A DNA stretch of 64,000 nt from Gracilaria domingensis (Eukaryota; Rhodophyta; Florideophyceae; Gracilariales; Gracilariaceae): the NCBI GenBank assembly GCA_022539475.1, contig VCMS01000157.1:1-64000 (forward strand), read 5' to 3'. Below the pieces are notes generated by a model. It was not told the origin of the DNA. It saw only the letters and a program-made list of their open reading frames with translations, and searched no databases. The first letter of the stretch is position 1; every line of letters starts with the position of its first letter. This document shows, in pieces, positions 1-9,559 of this stretch. Position numbers and translations under genes: made by a program.

Positions 1-1016
1 ACTAACAACTTACGCCAGGAGCGTCCAATCTTCAACCTGAAAGGTTCTTCTTGAAGTACTCTCCTTCTTGAGTCTGACGAACTTCGGCTCGTTTTGGTTG
101 AGCTTCCGACCGTCCAACGGTAGCTTCGGGATTCTGAGCTCCCTCTTGCTATCCAGAAGGATCGTCCGTGCGACGGAAGAACGGGCAGGGTCTCGCTCGT
201 GCGCCATGGAGGCGGATTGACCAATCACGGTGCATATCGCGGCCTTCTGGTTGGCCAGGCGGTGGCACGTGTGAGCTACGAGTTACCCTAACAGGTGTCC
301 GTTCGCCTACGGTTGGCGAACGTACATCGTGCACCGTGCGCGTGGATACTCGCGCACGCGACTTACTGTCAGCAGTTCCCCGCGTCGGCGGTGCTTTCCA
401 TACGTCACCAACGTCACACAACGTGTTACTCTCCACTTGGGTGTGTCATGAGTCCTCTGCCACGCGGCGTGGGTGCACCATCGACGGTTTCCAAACTCGT
501 ACTTCGTACTTCACCTTTCCAAGGTTGTTTTCCCAAATAATACGCGGGTAAGTACGACTTTTCGTTTCCTCATATCACGGCGTGGTTAACACCGGTCGGT
601 AACATTGAGCTGATCTACCGCTTGCGGCTCTGCGTTCTCCGGGAAGCCCGGGTCTACAGATACTGTCTTCTCCGCTCTGCGGGTGGTGACCTCACTCAGT
701 TGTGGTGTTCCCGACGGGGTTACGTTATCCACAGCGGTGTGTACCCCCTGGGTGGGTCGTGTCGTTTCCAGCGCATTGCTAAACGAACTCGACGGGAGTA
801 TCACCACGAGGTACAGCGCCTCGGCGCACCACAACGCTATCGGTAGGGACCGCGAGATTGGTGGCGGTACCTTGTGACAGAGTGTGACCGTGCGACGCCG
901 GTGTAACGGGTTCCGTACTTTCCTCCCCCTCCTTAGGCGGTGGCACGGGAGCCACGACGTCCGGTGGGGGGTCAACTGTAGTTGAGTTTCCTCTTCGTCT
1001 CCCGCAACGGGTTGTG
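1..1016 (-). other. 3' tail of element 1 beyond the integrase frame
   Basis: Downstream of the integrase stop there is about 1 kb with broken open frames. Parts still look protein-like: a Pro/Glu-rich stretch around 800-960 and a Thr/Val-rich stretch around 600-760, both read on the minus strand. It may be a decayed Pol C-terminus or 3' untranslated/U3 sequence. A 15-nt purine tract at 922-936 is a candidate polypurine tract, but no TG-type LTR start follows it. A small hairpin with 7-bp arms lies at about 300-321. I see no chromodomain. Confidence 0.35.
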
Positions 1017-2741
1017 CTACCCGCGTGGTGATTCTGACTTCGGTAGATCCGATAAGCCGCGATCAGGGCGGAGAGTCGCAGGGCGCGAAGATACGACCTG
1101 TTCGTCCCCTGTAGCTTTACCCAGTTGGGTGTTAACGTGAACGTACGGTGGTGGGGCCAGCGCGACACGGTCTAACGATATCCGTTCGTGGAGATTATTG
1201 ATATTCAATACTACGGTATCGTCCGTGACGGAAATAACCTTGTAGGGTCCTTCCGCGATAGGCGAGAGCTTGTGGCGGCGTTCCTTCTCCGGATTATAGT
1301 ATTCTTTGCGGAGAAATACCATATCGTCTGGTTTGACCTTTGGTAATGGGGTCTTAACCTTCGCATCGAAGTTGCGCTTATAAGCGGCCTGCGCCTTATC
1401 CATCGCTGTGCGAGCGACCGGTACCATTTTGGTTAACCAATCCTTCCAAGCGTTCCTGTATAACCCAACAGACGGGTACGTAGAAAGCGTTTCTTGAGCC
1501 TCGATTGCAACCGGTGGCGGTACTCTTGACAATACCAACTCAAAAGGTGCTAGCTTCGTTACCCGGTGGACTTGGGTGTTGTACGCATACGTAATAGCGT
1601 CCGTATACAAATCCCAATCCTTAGGATGATCTGCCACATAAGATCTTAATGCATTCAGCATGGTACGGTTAAATCGTTCTACCTGACCATTTGTTTGGGG
1701 GTGGTAGGTGGTCGTAAATAGATTCTTGACACTCAAGATCCGACAGACGTCCTGGAAAAACTTCGACGTGAACTGTGAACCGTTATCTGATAATAGATGA
1801 ACCGGTGGACCGTACACAAAGACCCAGTGGGTGACAAAAGCTTGTGCAACCACGGTGGCCGTAATCCGTTTCAGCGGGACTGTCCGTACCAACTTAGAGA
1901 ACCGATCGGTGATAACCAGAAGGTATCGATTACCTCTTGCGGTTCTGATCAATTCACCTAAGATATCGATAGCGATAAACTCCAAAGGAGACCGTGCTGG
2001 GAACAGCGTTAACTTCTTCGAGTACTTACGAAGTTTCACGTTATTCTTAGCGCACTCGGTGCAAGAGCGTCGTACTGCGTAGCAGTCCAATGCCATTGAC
2101 GGCCAGTAAAAATCCCTACGCAGGGTCAAGTATAGTTTTCGACCTCCTGGGTGGGCTCCTACCTTCACATAGTGTGTCATGACCAACACACGGTTTTGCA
2201 GCGAGTATGGGACCACAATTTGGGTATACGCTTCGACCAACCTAACCAGGTACCCCTGATCGTTAACCTGAAAAGGTAAACGATCTCCTCCATTGAGACG
2301 AGCGCGAATTCGCGTACAAAACTCATCCGGTTGCTGTTCTCGGATCATCTCCTCGGGAGTGATGGGTACAAAAGATCCAGTCAAGGGATCCAACTTCTCA
2401 GAAGTGAGCAGGATGTCGTCACAGATGTCATCCGACAAGGATTCGACCCAACCTGCTTGTTCTTCCACCATAAAGCATGGTATGTCCAGATCGTCAACTG
2501 GTGCCGCTTCTGCATCTGTCCCCAAGCGGGAGAGTGCATCTGCCTGCAGATTCAACGTTCCTTTTTGTACGTAACTGTGAAATCGAACTCCGATAACCTC
2601 AAGCGCCAACGCATCAAGCGTCCTGATGGTTCCGAGATTTCCATGAGCCATCGGAGAGATGAGTGGTCCGTATGTACCGTAAAATGGTTGCCCATAAGAT
2701 ATGGCCTCAGTGTAGTTAGAGCCCATACAACGGCTAAGCAC
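1017..2741 (-). CDS. Integrase and RNase H end of element 1 Pol
   Basis: Encodes the end of RNase H (the ADALSR motif that normally closes Ty3/gypsy RNase H) followed by a full integrase. The zinc-binding HHCC module is visible (HPGGRKLYL, then CTEC). The DDE core follows, with D in IDILGE, D in LLSDNGSQF and E in GQVERFN. A C-terminal GPYKV/ISLDRV module resembles the SH3-like end of gypsy integrases. The frame is -1 relative to the upstream RT frame and overlaps it at 2552-2741. Only residues after about position 60 match Pol, so the first ATG is not the true start. The product inserts element cDNA into the host chromosome. Confidence 0.88.
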   Translation of the reverse strand: MLSRCMGSNYTEAISYGQPFYGTYGPLISPMAHGNLGTIRTLDALALEVIGVRFHSYVQKGTLNLQADALSRLGTDAEAAPVDDLDIPCFMVEEQAGWVESLSDDICDDILLTSEKLDPLTGSFVPITPEEMIREQQPDEFCTRIRARLNGGDRLPFQVNDQGYLVRLVEAYTQIVVPYSLQNRVLVMTHYVKVGAHPGGRKLYLTLRRDFYWPSMALDCYAVRRSCTECAKNNVKLRKYSKKLTLFPARSPLEFIAIDILGELIRTARGNRYLLVITDRFSKLVRTVPLKRITATVVAQAFVTHWVFVYGPPVHLLSDNGSQFTSKFFQDVCRILSVKNLFTTTYHPQTNGQVERFNRTMLNALRSYVADHPKDWDLYTDAITYAYNTQVHRVTKLAPFELVLSRVPPPVAIEAQETLSTYPSVGLYRNAWKDWLTKMVPVARTAMDKAQAAYKRNFDAKVKTPLPKVKPDDMVFLRKEYYNPEKERRHKLSPIAEGPYKVISVTDDTVVLNINNLHERISLDRVALAPPPYVHVNTQLGKATGDEQVVSSRPATLRPDRGLSDLPKSESPRG

Positions 2742-5140
2742 TCTTTCTCCGAAACTGAGTAGTTACGTTCGTGTACGTTCAAGGATCGCGACCAGTATCC
2801 AATTGGATGTCTCACGCCGTCTTCCGTGACCTGAAACAGGGCGCAACCAACCTGGTGTGCATTGGCGTCAGTGTCTACTTCGAATGGAAGTCCTAGCTTA
2901 GGCAAAGCCAAGATTGGCGGTGACGTTACTGCGTCAATTAATGCCGAAAAGGCAGACGCTTCCGCGTCGCCTAGGGGTTCCAGTTGAACTGGTTGACCTT
3001 TTCTCAAAAGGTGGTTAAGGGGGGTCGCAATATCTGCGAAGTTCGGGACAAAACGCCGATATACATTACAAAGACCCAGAAAACTGCGGAGTTCCGTTTG
3101 TGTCGTAGGGTGTTTCGCTTCCTTCAGCGACTTCACGCGAACTGCGTCAACTGAGAGCTGTCCAGGTCGAATGATATGCCCTAGGTATTTGACAGAATCT
3201 GTGAAGAACTCGCACTTCTTGAGTTTCAGCGTAATGCCCGCGTCCCTGAGGACTCTCATGACGTCCCGGACGTGTGTTAAGTGGTCATCAAGGTTATCGG
3301 AGAACACGATGATATCGTCAAGATACACCAAGCAGGTCTTCCACTTGAATCGAGCCAAGAGGATATCGATAGCACGTTGAAACGTAGCCGGTGCGTTGGT
3401 TAATCCGAACGGCATTCGCTTAAACCGGTACAAACCTTGGTGGCACACAAAAGCAGTTTTGTCCTTATCCTTTTCACGGATCGGAACTTGCCAGTATCCC
3501 CAATTGGCATCCAAGGCGGTGAACACTGTAGCACTCCCAAGCGAGTCAATGTATTCGTCCATCCTGGGTATGGGATAAACGTCTTTGACGGTGACCGAAT
3601 TTAGACGACGGTAATCAATACAGAATCGCCACGATCCGTCCGCTTTTGGAACTAGCACCACGGGTGAGGCCCAAGCGGATTGAGCCGCCTCTATGACGCC
3701 AGCGCGTAACATCTTCTCAATTTGAGATTGCTCTTCTTCCCTAGCTTTGGGACCAGCCCGGTATGGGTGTTGGGAAATGGGGCTAGTACCTGGAAGTAGG
3801 TCAATACGGTGTTCCGTGATTCCAATTGTCCCGAGGGATCCATCCCACATGGGTGTGAACTCCCTCAACATTTCTCTTAGCTTACCTCTATGAGATTCAG
3901 GTACATGACTAAAATTCAACTGTTCCAGTTCCTTGACAGGGTCTGTATCTTCCGTTCCTGGTGGCAACGCTTTACCCTCGGTGGGTGCCAGCGATTCGGT
4001 AACTTCGCTCGCCGGGGTAACCGATGCGGTAAAAGCGGTTTCCGCTGATCCCTCCCCCTCCTTAGCATCGGTTATACCGAGAACATCCGCAACGGGTATC
4101 TTCGTCGGTACGATAGCAGCAGGGTGTGGGAGAGTGGTACCAAGGATTTGGTTTTTAGCTAACCACTGTCGGGTTGTGCCAAAGTTGGCGACCAAAACTC
4201 TGAATGGTTTGTCGGGTTCCACCGAGATTACTCCGTTCGCCAAAGCGAGTTGCTTCTGATCATACAATGATGGCAATGGTTGTACCACACGTAGGCCAGA
4301 CTGCTTAGTAGTTATGGTGACCCAAACTTGGGATTGCGCAGGGATTGCGATGGCATGAGCCACATGGAGCTTAGATGATACCGGGTCGACGGTTGGAACT
4401 TCCTGTGCAGCAGGGAGCGGGACGCGCTTGCGTGTAGCTCTCTTTAGCGGTTTCCTTACAATCGGTATTTCGGAACCATCATCCATGGTAACAACTCGAG
4501 CTCGAGGTCGAATCGCTTCAACAAAACGATCACAAAAGTCACAACCGAGTATCACCGGTGCGGCAATGCTTTTGCAAACCATGAAATCCACTTTAACCAT
4601 ACAGGTTCCTAATCGTACCATGAGAGGTATGTACCCAAGAGTACGCAACGGGTTATTGTTGGCATCCGCGATGTCCAAACCTGGACCATGACGAATTTCA
4701 TCCCGTAGCGCGGGTGGCACCAACTCAAGGTGAATCAGGTTCGGTGCAGCTCCTGTATCCAACACAGACAACTGTCGAACCATGAACTGGTTAGACAAGC
4801 CAAGATCGGCATAAACTTTGTAGTTTCTCTTGGCCATCACAAGAACTCTTTCCGGAATACGGAGATTACGGGACCGTATCCACGGACGACGTAGAACCGA
4901 AAGGTGTTCTGAGCTCACGTCAGTTGTAGCCGCTATCCTTGAAAAAATTCTAACAGCTGGGGAGCTAAGCTGTGACGCCTCGGGCGCCTTCAACTTCGGC
5001 TCGGAAGGCGCCCCTTCCGTAGGGGAAACTCCCGAAGTCAGTTTTTCTGAGCGGGGCTCACCGAATTCGGTGCCTGAACTCCGTTCGGGGGGCCTAACTG
5101 AACCCCATGCGTGGGTACTTCGCCTTGAACCTGGTTCCAA
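2552..5140 (-). CDS. Pol: protease, reverse transcriptase, RNase H (element 1)
   Basis: In order there is a retropepsin with DTGAAPN active site and a later ILGCDF flap-end motif, a linker, a gypsy reverse transcriptase (RFCIDYRRLN, then the catalytic LVYLDDIIVFS) and RNase H (TDANAHQVGCAL, ending near YKKER). The protein-like sequence enters in the -1 frame from the end of Gag, so translation most likely arrives by frameshifting, not at the first ATG. The frame closes with TGA at 2552-2554, just before the conserved ADALSR motif, which lies in the next frame. This copy therefore needs a second shift or carries a 1-bp loss there. Confidence 0.9.
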   Translation of the reverse strand: MEPGSRRSTHAWGSVRPPERSSGTEFGEPRSEKLTSGVSPTEGAPSEPKLKAPEASQLSSPAVRIFSRIAATTDVSSEHLSVLRRPWIRSRNLRIPERVLVMAKRNYKVYADLGLSNQFMVRQLSVLDTGAAPNLIHLELVPPALRDEIRHGPGLDIADANNNPLRTLGYIPLMVRLGTCMVKVDFMVCKSIAAPVILGCDFCDRFVEAIRPRARVVTMDDGSEIPIVRKPLKRATRKRVPLPAAQEVPTVDPVSSKLHVAHAIAIPAQSQVWVTITTKQSGLRVVQPLPSLYDQKQLALANGVISVEPDKPFRVLVANFGTTRQWLAKNQILGTTLPHPAAIVPTKIPVADVLGITDAKEGEGSAETAFTASVTPASEVTESLAPTEGKALPPGTEDTDPVKELEQLNFSHVPESHRGKLREMLREFTPMWDGSLGTIGITEHRIDLLPGTSPISQHPYRAGPKAREEEQSQIEKMLRAGVIEAAQSAWASPVVLVPKADGSWRFCIDYRRLNSVTVKDVYPIPRMDEYIDSLGSATVFTALDANWGYWQVPIREKDKDKTAFVCHQGLYRFKRMPFGLTNAPATFQRAIDILLARFKWKTCLVYLDDIIVFSDNLDDHLTHVRDVMRVLRDAGITLKLKKCEFFTDSVKYLGHIIRPGQLSVDAVRVKSLKEAKHPTTQTELRSFLGLCNVYRRFVPNFADIATPLNHLLRKGQPVQLEPLGDAEASAFSALIDAVTSPPILALPKLGLPFEVDTDANAHQVGCALFQVTEDGVRHPIGYWSRSLNVHERNYSVSEKECLAVVWALTTLRPYLMGNHFTVHTDHSSLRWLMEISEPSGRLMRWRLRLSEFDFTVTYKKER
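2555..2569 (-). other. RNase H/integrase frame break at an A run
   Basis: On the minus strand the codons read TAC AAA AAG GAA CGT TGA. Inserting one A in the run, or slipping -1 on C AAA AAG, gives Tyr-Lys-Lys-Gly-Thr and continues into the conserved end of RNase H. Ty3/gypsy elements normally keep RT and integrase in one frame, so a single-base deletion in the homopolymer is the simplest reading. Confidence 0.6.
5038..5047 (-). promoter_or_regulatory. Programmed -1 frameshift site at the Gag stop
   Basis: On the minus strand Gag ends CAG AAA AAC TGA, so a G AAA AAC heptamer sits directly on the stop codon. A -1 slip continues as Leu-Thr-Ser-Gly, which is exactly the frame of the protease-RT ORF. 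Retroviral slippery sites of the A AAA AAC type are well known; here the first base is G, which still allows A-site re-pairing. The overlap and the frame offset fit programmed Gag-Pol production. Confidence 0.7.
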
Positions 5141-7107
5141 GGTGCCTGTGCCGGAACGGAGGGCTGAGCATAGACCGGAACCGGTAATCCCAGGTCAGCT
5201 CTGGCCTTATCATATTCCTTTCGTGAAACAGATTCCTTTTCCTCGGGCGTGAGGGCGTCGTAATACGCAATAATTTTCGGCCGGTGCGACGGCGGAAATA
5301 CGCACTGCGTCGATACGTGACCTGGAAGGTAGCACTGGTAACATATGACCGAGGCCGGTTTGTCGCGAGGGCGATTGTCCACTCGACGTTGTGGTGCTGT
5401 GTCCTTCCACCCTGGACGGTTCAGACGCGACGAATTGTTAGCGTAAGGCAGCGGGGCTGCAGGCACCCGGACACCTTGGGCATACAATGCGGGGTCTTCT
5501 TCCGTGCTCGGAATCGAGGTTGACGGCAGGTCCGTAGATCCGTAAGAATCGGGGTTACTTCCGATGAAGTGGACGTTATCAGCATCACCGACAGCGGTTT
5601 CACGTCGCAAAACCGACATCGATGGTGACGAACTCTCCGCGAGTAGCGCTTTCGAGCGGCGCTGCCCCGGGTTGCGGGCTCGATACGTCTCTCCTTCCGC
5701 CTGGGCGTAATTAACCAACTCTAGGTACGTCATTCGGCGTTTTTCCTCGCGTCGGCGAGCGACCAACGACCGAATGGTGGGGTCCAAACCATCAACAAAC
5801 ATGGTACACCGCTCCTGTGCGGAATACACATTACCACATCGGTGAAACGCTTTGTTCAACCGCGTTGAATAAACCGTTTCAGATTCTCTACTCTTCTGTC
5901 TAGTGTCGCGAACAGCAAGAGTAGCGCTGTAAATCGCGTTGGAAGTCGCGTACGACCTGAGAAGGTAGTTCACGGCTTCCGGCCAACACGTGACTCCTCC
6001 TTCCGAGGCTCTCGAGGTTCCTCGAACTGAGTTGTACTGATCTTCCGCAGTCCCTGTTAGGAAGTACGGCAGTGCCACATATGCCTGTGCTTCACTCATA
6101 CCGAGTATATCGGCCTCCTGGACGAACCTGGCAAGGAAATCCAAGATAAGGATAGGATCTGTCCCCGAGAACTTCCTTGTTTCAAGGGTAACATTCAACC
6201 TTCGAATGTAGTCCTTCACCTTACCGGTTCCTCGCGAGGAGCGATTCGAAGTAACATCCTCCAACCGATAGTAGCGGTACGACAACAGCTTTGTGTAGAG
6301 CGGGTCCGTCGGCTTTAACTCTTTGAGTCCCAAGTGGCGCCGTCCTTTCACGCGTGATCTCATCACTGCCTGAGTAGACTGCGTCGCTTTCGACCGTGTC
6401 GAACGTGATCTATGACGGTTGTCATCACTATCAGATGAATCTGACGAACTGTCTTCAGTCATGCCGCTCGAGTCAGAGCGCGATGAATCCGAATCATAGT
6501 GAACTCGTTTTGGTTGTCGACGTTTCTGCTTCACCGAACGATGGTCTTCATCCGCAGATGGATTTCCTTGAGGAACCTGTGCGTCCACAGCTTCATCCAT
6601 ACGGATTGTATCCTCCAGCGTTTCCAAGCGCGAACGAATTCGACCGATATCGGTGCGCATTTCCTCGACAAATGCCCGGTACTCCGTGACGAAGACGTCT
6701 GGGGTACCCAGATTTTCCATAATGGAATTCACGTCCCTTCTCAGAAGACGTAAGTCTCCTGAGACATCCCTCACCTGGGCATTATCAACCTGCGTCCTCA
6801 ACGAGGTAACATCCTGTAGGAGTTCCACGTGAGCAGCGTGATTAATATCCAAGCGGGATTCCAACCTAGCCAACTCGGCTACGGTAGCAGCGTTAGGGTT
6901 AACCATGGATGGTGTCTCAACGACGGGTTGAGCAGAACCCACATTTTCCTTAGGTGCTTCCGTAACTGAACGCGTTCTCCGGGGGCGGGGTACGACCTCA
7001 AGAGGTTGCGCCTCATCTGGAATAGACCGGGACGTCGGTGCAACGGGTGGAACCGCAGCTGACGACCGCGCTGAACCAGCTCGAGAACCTCGAGGCGGTT
7101 GCGGCAT
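5038..7107 (-). CDS. Gag polyprotein (element 1)
   Basis: About 690 residues. The N-terminal third has a coiled-coil-like stretch and acidic/Ser-rich linkers. The middle (roughly residues 270-480) has the leucine/aromatic pattern of a retrotransposon capsid. Near residue 600 there is one CCHC zinc knuckle, CYQC...GH...C with C-X2-C-X4-H-X4-C spacing. The start at 7107 (Met-Pro-Gln-Pro) is chosen because the 23 residues upstream look non-coding; an in-frame ATG at 7176 is the alternative. It builds the virus-like particle and binds element RNA. It ends at the slippery site into Pol. Confidence 0.82.
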   Translation of the reverse strand: MPQPPRGSRAGSARSSAAVPPVAPTSRSIPDEAQPLEVVPRPRRTRSVTEAPKENVGSAQPVVETPSMVNPNAATVAELARLESRLDINHAAHVELLQDVTSLRTQVDNAQVRDVSGDLRLLRRDVNSIMENLGTPDVFVTEYRAFVEEMRTDIGRIRSRLETLEDTIRMDEAVDAQVPQGNPSADEDHRSVKQKRRQPKRVHYDSDSSRSDSSGMTEDSSSDSSDSDDNRHRSRSTRSKATQSTQAVMRSRVKGRRHLGLKELKPTDPLYTKLLSYRYYRLEDVTSNRSSRGTGKVKDYIRRLNVTLETRKFSGTDPILILDFLARFVQEADILGMSEAQAYVALPYFLTGTAEDQYNSVRGTSRASEGGVTCWPEAVNYLLRSYATSNAIYSATLAVRDTRQKSRESETVYSTRLNKAFHRCGNVYSAQERCTMFVDGLDPTIRSLVARRREEKRRMTYLELVNYAQAEGETYRARNPGQRRSKALLAESSSPSMSVLRRETAVGDADNVHFIGSNPDSYGSTDLPSTSIPSTEEDPALYAQGVRVPAAPLPYANNSSRLNRPGWKDTAPQRRVDNRPRDKPASVICYQCYLPGHVSTQCVFPPSHRPKIIAYYDALTPEEKESVSRKEYDKARADLGLPVPVYAQPSVPAQAPWNQVQGEVPTHGVQLGPPNGVQAPNSVSPAQKN

Positions 7108-7250
7108 ACTGAAAACCAGTAAGCAATCTGATCCAGATGATCCAGTTAAACTCGTACACGAGTCCCCAAAGAACAAGAAGACTCAATAAACCTTCTCGGT
7201 AAACCACCACGTCAGCGGTTCACGTTCAAAAGTTGTCAACCTCCAAAACT

Positions 7251-8340
7251 CTAAAGAGTCCCCTGATCGTTGTCAGAAAACGGTGATCCGTCAACAATCA
7301 AGTCAATTCCACGACAGTGACCTAAAACGGTTCTAAGTCGGGAGACCACTTTGTGGGGCAAACTCGGAAGAGTGAAACCCACCAGACTGTCCGAAGGTCC
7401 GCTCTCGTGAGAGATGGCAGACCAGTGACAGAGCCCTCTGTACCACCGTAACTCGGTTGTAAGGCCGAAGTGGCAACTGGCTATACCTACAGAGGTGCTA
7501 GGCCACGTGGTGAGGAAACGATGAGAAACTCCAGAGATGGGGTGGTATCGGCAACGATGAAACACGACCAACGACAGGTGTAGTTCCGAGAGGGAAAGCA
7601 ACAGAAAACAACAACCAAACAACACCCACACGCGACGGGTAGGGCCTCCTCGGCACTGTGCCCGGAGCGGGGCGAGATCCTCCAACGGTAATGCACGGGT
7701 TTCCGTAAACACGGCAAAACTCTATACAGAGTCGGATCACTTCGTAATCTAGTCCTATACCTCCTCGGTACGACCCTCAGGTCCCGACATCAACGACAGA
7801 TGTTCCTCAAAGGTACCGAGAGGGTAGGACCACCGTAACCAGACGTGGCTATACTCGCGAGAGTGATAACCCACGTAGGCGGTTGGCGCCAGAGCCTCAC
7901 TCGTGTAGAGTCCACTCAAGAGAGCGCTACTCGACAAAGAGTTCACTTAGAAGTGCTCGGGTTGACTTTACAAAGGTGCTCGCGACGATGAGGTCGAGCT
8001 CACCTAAGTAGGTCTAAACTAACTATGTACACGTGGTGCACACCCGCAGGGGTCCGTACACGTGGCTAGCCCAGTGTCAGGCACCTCAGGTGCACTACCT
8101 ATTGTCCCGTAATATGCACACACACGGTGGTGTAGTACACGCGTCCACCTAGCGGTATTGGCCAGCAATGGCAACCCTGATTACAGGTAACTGTGGGAAA
8201 GCCATTCCAAAAGTAACCGCCAAAATTGGGTCCAACTCACAACTCTTCGAGTGCATCCTCGTATCACTCCCCTGAGTATATGAGGCGCATCATCCTGATA
8301 ACCACGCAAAATGCGTTGCTCTACAATATCCTACATTTCT
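7251..8340 (-). other. Probable 5' leader/LTR of element 1, unresolved
   Basis: About 1 kb upstream of Gag on the minus strand, A/C-rich on the plus strand, with only short overlapping open frames. Position suggests the 5' untranslated leader and LTR. A TGG-starting minus-strand stretch near 7443 could be a primer-binding site, but no CA-ending LTR abuts it. No repeat of the first kilobase was found here, so LTR limits cannot be given. Confidence 0.35.
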
Positions 8341-8418
8341 CACTCGAGACGCTTGTAGAACTTAATTAGCGAGGTTCTAATGACTAACTGCTGGGTTTTA
8401 GTTCTGGCGTAGTGAACT

Positions 8419-9010
8419 TTGGGTCGTGTATTGAATTGGATTGGAAACTGTGGCATAGGGGGGACGTTGAGTGTAGATGGTGGAGCGGTAGACGGTGAAG
8501 GTGTCGCATTATCAGGACTGGAAGACATGGAGAGGTATGTAACAATAACGTATCGAGGAGAGTTTTGCCTTTGTTGTATATGTACTAACTGTGTGTCCAA
8601 ATACTGTTGCAGATTTTCGATGCATGTTGAATAGGAACGGAAAGGTTCACTTCTCTATTAAACATGGGTCAAAACTCTAGAAACTACCATGAAGGTAAGA
8701 TGTACTGTTGCAATGCACTGAAAGGGTTCAACCCTTTCAGTACATTACAACAGTACAACATACCTTCATGGTTGTGTGTGTGTCGTTTATACTAACTGTG
8801 TGCCAGTGAGTGGCCTTTTGCAGTGTTGCGATGAGTGGAAGACTGTGGCACAGGAGGCGTTGAGGGGGGATCGTGAAGCAGTGCAGGATGAATGTGTCGC
8901 ATTAGCGGACTGCAAGACATGGAGAGGTATGTAACAGGAATGAATCGAGAAGAAGTTCGCGTGTGTTATATGATTGCTACTTGTGTGTCTCATTACTGCT
9001 TCTTGCGGGG
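8419..9010. repeat. Two diverged direct copies of a ~200-bp segment
   Basis: Segments at about 8440-8640 and 8800-9005 share a long series of matching words in the same order, for example GACTGKAAGACATGGAGAGGTATGTAAC and GAAACTGTGGCAYAGG-like stretches. On the minus strand each copy has an ATG in the same context after GTTACATACCTCTCC. They could be 5' ends of two small paralogous genes, but neither has a convincing open frame. The foldback at 8686-8772 lies between them. Confidence 0.55.
8686..8772. repeat. Foldback palindrome, 43-bp arms
   Basis: Arms 8686-8728 and 8730-8772 are inverted copies with 39 of 43 positions matching and a single base between them. The arms begin with ACCATGAAGGTA and end with ACTGAAAGGGTT. 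It could fold as a long hairpin RNA, be a minimal foldback element, or be a snap-back duplication scar. Confidence 0.9.
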
Positions 9011-9559
9011 TCTTGATCCTTGAATATGGACGTGAAGGTGTGTTTGGATACGACAACTGGAGGTTTTGGAAAGGTAGGGAGATATCGCATTGAAAGGGTT
9101 GTGTGCGCGCCATGGGTACTATCTGTGTTTCAACGTGTGTTTCTGTGCGGTGCGGCGATGAAAGTGTATGGACAACGATTGGGACTTAATGGGATCGAGA
9201 GATAAGAAATTCAGGTATCGAAGAAACGTTTCTTGGTTGTTTTGAGTAAGGCTACCCACTTTGTGTCCGTTTACGGCTTTCTGTGATGATGCGATTGAGG
9301 TATGTGGACCTTGCGGAGAAAGATGTTGCATGCAGCAGCCGATGAAGAAGTTGTGAAGATGAGTTCTGGGTTTGATCATGGTGTTTTGAGGATATGCGAT
9401 CGCGGTGGTGGTGCTCTGGGGGTACTGCAGCAAATGAATGTTCCAGCCGTACTATTCTCGGTGGCTGGCTGCGTTCGGTCCAGACTGGTCCTTTCTCTGC
9501 GGTTCCCATGTGGTCCGTTGGTGAACCACCCGAATGGGCCCACTAACCTAGGGCACTAG

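Larger units (their letters stand above)
1..7250 (-). mobile_element. Ty3/gypsy LTR retrotransposon, internal region (element 1)
   Basis: Minus-strand element with domain order Gag, protease, reverse transcriptase, RNase H, integrase. That order and the integrase position define the Ty3/gypsy (Metaviridae-type) group. Gag, Pol and integrase occupy three frames that overlap by about 100 and 190 bp, each next one shifted by -1. No LTR pair could be found: the 3' LTR probably starts left of base 1 or in the poorly resolved first kilobase, and the 5' leader and LTR should lie between 7.2 and about 8.2 kb. The coding region is nearly intact, so this copy looks younger or better preserved in its ORFs than element 2. 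Confidence 0.9.

Noticed and set aside
7430-7443. Primer-binding site of element 1
   Set aside because: Begins TGG on the minus strand, but no CA-ending LTR abuts it and no LTR pair was found.
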